Positions 28,501 to 37,500 of a DNA stretch of 64,000 nt are shown here, piece by piece (within the stretch, counting starts at the first letter, position 1; every line of letters starts with the position of its first letter). The stretch is from Symsagittifera roscoffensis. Its lineage: Eukaryota; Xenacoelomorpha; Acoela; Convolutidae. Where the stretch lies: assembly GCF_963678635.1 (NCBI RefSeq), contig NC_087067.1, positions 43,313,829-43,377,828 on the forward strand. The letters are read 5' to 3'. The notes under the pieces were generated by a model that saw only the letters and a program-made list of their open reading frames with translations, had not been told where the DNA came from and made no database searches. The translations under genes and the position numbers were made by a program.

Positions 28501-31500
28501 AAATTTGAACTGTTCCATTTTTTTAACCATTGATTTAGTTCTATATAAAGGTGATGATTTTTGAATGCCCTCGTCCTGAGCCACTTGCGCTGTTCGGCCA
28601 TACTCAAAATATTAACCAGTCATTTAGAAAATTAACTTAAAATCAATTAAGTTGGGCTGTAAAAGCTTGCTGTAATCGTCTTCAAAACTATCTTCCTCAA
28701 TGTGAAAGTAAGTTTTAAAATTAAACGGTTTATTTTTTAGACTGAAAAATGTCATGGTCTTTCTGCAAACTTTGAAAGAACTTGTTATCTGCTAGTTTCA
28801 ATTTAGGTTGTCTAAACCAACCAATAAGTCATTTGATGATTGAATGCAGTGATTTGATGGTTTTGATACAAAAAACTTGTATTCAAACAGCAATCTAACA
28901 CTAAATTTTTTGAAAAATCGTTTTTTAATGAAAGTTGTACTAACGTGGAACAACATTTAACAACAATAAACTTGAGAATGCTCTGCATTTAAAACACTAA
29001 GGTGTTTTTTGCATAAGTTTTACAGTGGCAGCCTATGGAAAGATTACCTGGAATATTTTCAAGTTTATCTGACAAATAACGATGTTTTTTTTTCATTCTT
29101 TTTAATATAAGGTTATTAGATTATTCCAGTTTTTTTGTTTTGGTAATGTAAACACTCTTCATTTTTAATCTATAATTTTAAATAAATGATGTGCTTCTTT
29201 TTTGTTTTTTATAAGTTGGAATTTTTATTCACTAAAAACTACCATTGTTCACACGCTGTCGTGGGACATTATAATCTAGTTTAAATATTGGAGTGTACGA
29301 TCATAAAATGGTTTTTTGAATTGAGAAGGTCTTCCCTTGGTTCGAGCAAAAGTTCTTGCTCAGAGTAAAAAATCATTGGTTTGTTTAGATCATGGTGGTG
29401 ATCATTTTTGTGGCGGGAGTGGTGATCTACCGGAGTCTGATTGTGATTCCTCTGCTGAGCACGGACCTGTTCAGATCTCAGGCTTCCCTCATCGCCAGTG
29501 CCTCAGGAGCAGCCATACAGGTCATCCTCATCATGCTCTCCGCTCAGGTAACCAAGGAACTCATAAGAAATTTAGGTTTAAATTAACCTTTTCTTTGGTA
29601 AGGATATTGATGGTAACTTCCCAAATGGCATAATTCCCAAATGGCATAAAAATGGAAACTTTTCCCAAATGGCATAAATTTCAAGTTTTCATTGTAATTT
29701 AAACGTTTTCTATCAGTTTCTAACTCTAACATTTTGTCAGGAACGAAAGCATGTGAACAAGATTTGGAATTAATTGCTTCCAAACAAATTTAAGCCACAG
29801 GTTTGCCGAAAAAATTTGACCACAAGAAGCTTATTAATAACCGCAAGGTTATGCTTCTTGCTTTTGATAAAAAGTTCTACAAGTTTTTCACGATAAAATG
29901 TCAATCAACATTTGAATTGACAATTTGACTAATTTTCTCACATTGTTCACGAAAAAATTGTTCTCGATTTTTCCAAAGCAACTGTTGCATGAAATTTATG
30001 CCATTTGGGAAATATTTCATTTTTATGCCATTTGGGAATTATGCCATTTGAGACGTAATCATATTGATCATTCATGAAATAATTCAAATGTATCGTATCA
30101 CATATGAAGCAGAAAAAAGTAACTTAATCAGAACCAAAAATTAATAATTAGGCACTGTAGTGAGATTTTTGACCCTCAGTTGATTGAAACTGGGAGGAGT
30201 TCGTATTTAGGGATTCGTATTCTAGGTATCGCATTTCACGTGCCTTCCATTTTTGCAGAAAAAAAAGTTTCTCCAAAGCGCCGGGGTCGGATTTATTTTC
30301 AGTGCATACTTTTGCCTCGTTAAATTTTTCTGTTGTCGAAATTATCTGTGGACATAATATCATTTCAATTTCAATACTATCGTACTTTCAGTTTTTTCAT
30401 ACTATCGATTTCAATCATATTCAGGGGCGTGTCTAGGATTTTCTTGAGGGGGTGATGGCGGATTTTCAAAAATGTTCAAAAATTTCGTCGACTTTTTCTT
30501 CTAGGTCGACCATATAGATTTTTCGAGCTTTCCCAAAGCATTAAAAAGACCGTTACGATCACATTTTCTGACCTTCAGCCAAAATTTTGAAAAAACAGGC
30601 CAAAAAGACATTCTTAAAAGGCGCTTTTTGAAAAACTTTGACCAAAAAATTGCGCTTTTTCGGCGCACGCTCCCCCCTCAAAGTTAGTATATATTGGCGC
30701 TAAGGGCGCTTTTAGAAAGTTTTTAAGGTCCGTCACCAAATATAGATATCTCAAAATAGTACAAAGGGGAAACCCTTTGGGTCAGCAGGGGGTCGAATCC
30801 CTAAAAGACGGCGTCCGACACCCCCCCCCCCCTAAATCCGCCCCTGATCATATTCATTGTATATCTTAACCCTTTGTTTTTTGCTCTCTTTATTCGATCC
30901 ACTGAAAAACCAAGAAATTGTTCAGAAACGTGTAAGCGCCCAGCCCCTTGTTATCAGCAGAATCTTAAATTATTTTTGAAGGTGGCGCCTATTTGACTGT
31001 ATGACGATTATAAATAATATGGTCTCCATAGTTGGAGGGAGGAGGCTGAAGCGTCAGATGCGGGTTTTACGTTCGTTAAGACGGTGGGGATTTATACGTC
31101 AGGTCGGAAGGGGTAGTCGCATGGTTCGGAAATTTGGAAGTTTTCAACTGATTTTGATTAGGTGTATGAGTTCGTGGCCGAGCGGTTCAACGACTGGGAG
31201 ATGCACAGAACTCAGGAGGAGTACGACAACAACCTCACCTTCAAAGTGTTCGTGTTCCAATTCATCAACTACTACTCTTCCATCATATACATCGCATTCT
31301 TCAAGGGCAAGTGAGTATAGTATGCAACACACATGCACACCAAAATACCGCTCAAACAGGCGCCGATCTGAAATTTTCGGGGGGGGGGGGGGGGGGGGGG
31401 GAGGTGAACTTTCAGAAAAATATTTGAAAAATGTATTGACCTTATTTTTCGACGTATTTTATGTTTAACTCGTCTGGACAATTTCTTCAAAAATTGAAGG

Positions 31501-34500
31501 CGTTTTTTTTCATGGCAAATTTAAAAAAATGAATAAAGTTGCTGTTTTTTCAGATTTTTTTTTTTGATATGTTAACAAAAATTGATGCGTCAGTCAAAAA
31601 TTTTATGCTTTGTTTCATGTCAGTCAGAAAAATTTGAAAAAAAATAAAATTCATTTTTTTATATAGTTTTTGGCACATAAACTGGTCGCAACATTCTGTC
31701 CTAATTATTTGATTCTTAGATTATTTTCTGTCACTCAGGTTCACGGGGTACCCTGGGCACTATGGGAGGATATTTGATATCCGGCTGGAGGACTGTCCCA
31801 ATGGAGACTGTCTCATGGAGATGGCCACTCAGCTGGCTGTCATCATGGTCGGCAAACAAATCATAAACAACACCATGGAAATTGGGCTCCCGTGAGTGAT
31901 TTTGTTGCCTGCTACCTAAAAATATTGCCTGATGTGACTGTTCATTCAAAACATGTATTTTTTGGGGAAAAACATTAACAGAAAAGGATGAACTTAATAA
32001 ACGCAATCTTCGTGGAAAATTAATAAAAAGAACACACAACATCTCGATAGCCTACCTAAACTTCTCGATAGCCTACCAACATCTCGATAGCCTACCTAAA
32101 CTACCTAATCTCGATAGCCTACCTAACCTAAATCCAGAAAAACAAAACGCAATAATTTAGGATCTAGGATTTGCTCGAGATGGGGGATTATCAAAAAATT
32201 GTCAAAAATTTTATCGAACTTTTCCTTAGGTCGACCAAATTGATTTTCCGAGCTCTCCCAAAGCACTAAAAATACCCTGTTTTGGCCAAATTTTCAAAAA
32301 AACAAACAGGCCAAAAAGGCTTTTTAGGCACTTTTTGGAACGTCTAGACAATCTAGCAATCCAGTCAAAATAATTCTACGTTTTTATTTTGTGACAGGCG
32401 CCTAAAGGAAAATTTTAAGGTCCGTCAGCGCCAAAAATGGATATCTCAAAATAGTACAAAGAGAATATTTGGGGGTTTATACAGGCAGGGGTCGGCAGGG
32501 GGTCGAATCCCTGATAGAAGGCGTCCGCCCCACCCCTCCCCCTTAAATCAGCTGGTGCATTGACGATTAATTGAATCTTTGAATAAAACAAAGTATCATA
32601 TTTATTTTTCCGAAGTTTTTTTTGATATTTTTCGTTCAATTTTTTTAAATTATTTTTAATCATTTAGTTTATGGCTACATTATGGTGGTTTGGGCATCAA
32701 TAAGCTACTGTGCTATAATGACCATAGTGAAAAATGGCTATCAGCTCGTTGTGATCTTCAGCATGGTGAAAAAGTGGTGGAACAAATGGATGAAGATGAG
32801 GTGGAGAACTACATTAGGCAGACGGGGCGGGACGAACGGCAATCCCCAGAGCATGTTGAACAAAGAGGGGGTGGACTCCACCTCCACCACCCAACCAGGG
32901 GGAGGGACAGCTGAGACAAGTGGGGCGGGTGCGAATGTGAAAACGGCCAGGCTGGAGGAGGATTACATGTTGCCGGAGAACGAGGGACTGTTTGAAGAAT
33001 ATCTGGAAATGGGTTTGTACTGATTTTGGCAGTTTTTGGCTGTTTTTGTACTGCTTTGTTAGCAGTTGTTCTAAGAGGAGCGGATTTTGAACAGTTCTTG
33101 ATCGATTTTTGAATATTTTTTGAAAATAAAAAGCTGTTTTTGAACGGTTTTTAATAGAAAGAAAGTAGAAGAAAAGAATTCGCTTCTGCAAGAAATAAAT
33201 GTCAGCAAAAAAAATAGCTGATAAATTGTGTTTAACTGCAACAATTTGGAAGAAATTTGCTTTTCTGAAGAAATTTGCATCTTTTCTGTGTGTTCAGTGC
33301 TGCAGTTCGGCTTCATCACCATCTTCGTGTGTGCCTTCCCTCTGGCTCCCCTCTTCGCCCTCCTCAACAACTGGCTTGAGATTAGAGTGGATGCTAACAA
33401 GTACGTCTGCCAAGTGAGACGCGCAGTCGCCGAAAGAGCCAATAACATAGGTATGCCATATCCACTAATTTGTGCTCAGATGGCCGAAAAAGCTCGAAAA
33501 CTCGAAAAAAGTCGAATTTGCAGATGTTTTGCCACTTGTTAAGTCAGGCGATTCTCGATTTGCGTAATTTATTAATTGTTTTTTTTTTCAGGAATCTGGT
33601 ATGAGATATTAGCCGCAATATCAAGAATCGCCGTAATTACCAATGTAAGTTGAATTTAATTTTTCAAACTTGTCGATGACAACTTTTTTAACAACAATTC
33701 AATTCAATCTTCCATATGTCAAAAAAAACTAACAAAATTTAGGGATCTACTTAACAACCCCCAACCCCCCCCCCCCCCCCCCCCCCTCCTATAACCAAAG
33801 AATTACCACCCCAAGAACGGGGTAGCAATTGTTAAGTAGGTTAAGTAAGTCTAATTTTCGACCAATCAGAATGTAGCAAAATCTCGATAGAATGCTCGAG
33901 TGTTAATTTACAGCTTTTATTCATATAGGGGTGGCAATTCTTTAGTAGATACCAAAGGGAGGGCGATTGCTAAGTAGATCTGATCCAAATCTAGAAACAC
34001 CTTGTGCTTGCAGGCCTTTCTGATAGCGTTCACGAGTGACTTTATGGAGAAGACGTTCTACTCGTACACAATGGAGAGTGACCTGGAAGGATATGTGAAC
34101 TTCACGCTCTCCGTCGCCCCCACCGAGTTCGACCAGAAACACCCGGAGTCAGCTGGATGCAGGTACAACAATACCGCACTCATGCAGGATAAAGATTGCC
34201 CCCTCCCCCTAAACGGACTAGGCTATAAATGAAGTTTTCTTACAATCAAATGTGATTTTAAACCTTTTTTGAAGAAACAAAAACAGTCCAAAAATGTTGT
34301 TTGTGATACCTTTTTGGAAATTCTTAACCAAAAAATTGTGTTCAGTGTGGCGTGTGCAAAATTCTTATGCATATGCATCGATATTACTATGTATTGCTTT
34401 TGTATACGAAAGATCCAGTTGGCGGCAAATTAAACGTATCATAGGGACCCTTTGGGGGCTATAGGAATCGAATCTTTGAGGGGAATCTGTCACAAAGGAT

Positions 34501-37500
34501 GGTGTCCGCTTCTCTCAACCGCAACGCCACGGCGCTCTTCCCTATATCAGCCTCTGTCTATAATCTAATATTAGACAATCTGACATATTAAGTGCGTGAC
34601 GCAAAAATTTCTTAGAAAGTTTGTGAGCCTATTTCTAGATCAACCAAATCTTTTTTGAGAACTGCTCAAGTTATATAGCTTGATCACTTTTTGCAAAGAA
34701 AACAAACACAAGGAGGGCGGAGGGGGTTTTAATCCATCTATATATTTCTATATTAGATGAATTAAATGAGGGGCTAAAGACTATATTAGATGGGGCAGAG
34801 GGTCGAATCCCTGGGAGGGGGGGACTCTTGTCCGCTCCCTCTAAATGTTCTACTGTGACTCATGGTATTTTGTCTACTAAGTCGGAAGGTAAACAGAAGG
34901 AGATTTTTTGGGATATGAAAAAATCTAATAAAAAACTTGCAGTATCACTAAAATCGGTGATTTTGTTTCAGTTACAAGGGATTTCGCGACTCCAACGGTG
35001 AACTGACAATCAACTTCTGGAAAATCCTAGCAATCAAACTCGCATTCATGATCATGTTTGAGGTAAAAACAAAATTTCGGTTTTTATCAAAACTATTTAA
35101 ATTAAATTATAGACTTAGCTCACTTTACAGACAAAATTCCTCAAGCTTTTTTGATCTTCAATTTTCTTCAACTATTTTTGTGACACATTGCACAGCAACA
35201 GTGTACTGTTTTTAACGTTTAGATTTGACTTAGTTTGTTGATTGCAATCAACTGAAAACAACAAAAATAATTGAAAACAACTGTCTACAGGTGGTTAAAA
35301 TCAGCAAACCAAGTGAAATATAAATTTTAACAAGAGTACATGGTTGTCGTGCATGTATCACAGAAATATTTGACCACCAGCATTTATGAAAACTATCAAA
35401 AACGAATTTTCTTTAGTTGTATCGTTCTTTTTTCGTAGGTGGCGAGAGGATCTGAAAAAAAATCAAAAAAAAAATCGAGAGGAAAAGTAAATTAGGCAAT
35501 TTTGGCAACTTTTTCTTTTAATGTGAGGAAAAAATCAAACAATTTAATTGTTTTATTCGTTTATTCGCTTGAAAGTGGATTGAAAAACATAAGACCTGTT
35601 TCAGACCTGTTTTTGTACCGACGCAGAAAAAAATATTTGGAATTGTCGTTCAAATCACGACTGAAAACATAGATACGATATATCACTCAGCTCATTCCAA
35701 TGATTTTTTGTGTTACTTGATTTTGCTTGGGAAACAGTACAACAAAACCCAAAAAAAACACAACCCAAATCAAAATTACTCCTCACTTTCAACTGTCGGA
35801 TCAACCGTAGATTTTTTTTTCCGACCACAGAGTTTTCACTTGTGTTCTTGTTTTTCAACATAATTTACAACGCAATATTAGGTACCAAAAAAATCATGAG
35901 TCGAGTGGTATATCGTATGAAAACCCTTCAAGTCGTAATTCGATCGACAATAAAAATATTGCAACATTTCACTCCTTGTTGAGACAATCGTGTTTCGAGA
36001 ACTTTGCAAATTTAACTTAATTTGGTCTTGTTTTGGGTGAGTTGAGCAAAAAAACGTTTGTTAGTTGAATTTTAGTCATTTATACTGTGAACAAATTTGT
36101 TTTACTACAGAGAGCTTCATATACCTTTTCCTTATTTAGAAAAGGGATAGAAAAAAATTTCGAGTAGCAATAAAATAAAACTTTTCTGTTGTTATTAATT
36201 TTTGAAGACAATTGTGGTCAGTTATCGTTAAATTGCAATCCATTTTTTCCTTGCATCACAGCGCGCTCAAAAATGGCATAACAATGAAGAAAAAATTTTT
36301 TGTTTTAATTTTGCTAGAATTTTTTTAAATCCATGCACAGCAACCGACTGCTGTTGTTGTTACGATCAAGATTATTTTTTTCCACACAAACTCAGCTACC
36401 ACATGTATTCATCGAATTTCAGTATACTAAAGCCCTTTTAACTGCGGTTTGAATGTTCGCATCAAAATTCCAAAAAGTTTGCTTAATGTTGAGAAAAATT
36501 AGTTTGAAAATTGATTTTTTGTCTAATTTCATACAAAAAAGTGAGCGAGCGAGCGCGCTTATAATATGCGTGTCAATTTATAAGTTAACTTCAGCTGTGA
36601 AAAATTTGTTTAACTTGACTAAAATTATGTTTCAAAATTTTGCTCAGGCCTTTTTTGCGAATAAGGATTTTTTCATGGAAATTGGATCATTTCAGATTTT
36701 TTAATGTTTTTTTTTCTAAAAATTCTTGTTTTATAGAAAACAGTTGTCGACTATACTAAAGTAAATTGTCCAATCTGCCTAAATTCCAAGCTTTTAAGAT
36801 CTTTTCAGCCTATAACGAGAAAATGGGACACAATTTGAAAATAATTCAAACTTTTTTAGTTACTTTTGTCATCGTAACTTTCTGTGCTAATTGTACAACA
36901 AATGTCTCTCCTTGATCTATATTAAATTTCAAAAAAATTCAACCTTTTCTTCATTTCGGTTACAGCATTTCGTGTTCATGGTCGGAGTTGCCATTGATGT
37001 TTTTGTGCCGGACATCCCAGAAGATCTGGACCTGAAGATTAAACGAGAACGCTTCTTAGCCAGACAAGCCTTATCGCACATTCCAGAAAAGGTAAGCTAA
37101 CCTAATCAAAAATTTTTTTTTTCATTTTGGTCGTAAGCTGAGAAATATAATTTGAAAACAAGAACCGAAAACAACTATCCAGTGTCATATTTAGAAAAGT
37201 GTGCTGTAAGTCACATAAATAACTCTCATAGATTCAACTTGATATTTATTTAAGACTGAAAACTTTTTTCTAGTTGGATTCATAAAATGGAGTTTGAAAT
37301 TGAGCTTTCTCTAATTCAGGAAAAAATCTGGACTGAAATTCAGGATTAGTTTCACTTGATGACGAAACTGTCAGAAAGTGACCGTTGATTGAAATCAAGC
37401 AATTAACTTGTTCATAACCTCATTTCTATCACATTACCCGACTACTACATATCCCTTCATTTAATAAAAGTTTGAAAAAAAACTGTCGAAAAAAAACTAT

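Noticed and set aside
31001-31468. 155-codon frame overlapping exon 15
   Set aside because: It runs in another frame over the real exon and through the poly-G tract.
32500-32525. GGGTCGAATCCC as part of a tRNA gene
   Set aside because: No cloverleaf can be formed around it; it is an interior motif of the hAT-like MITE family.
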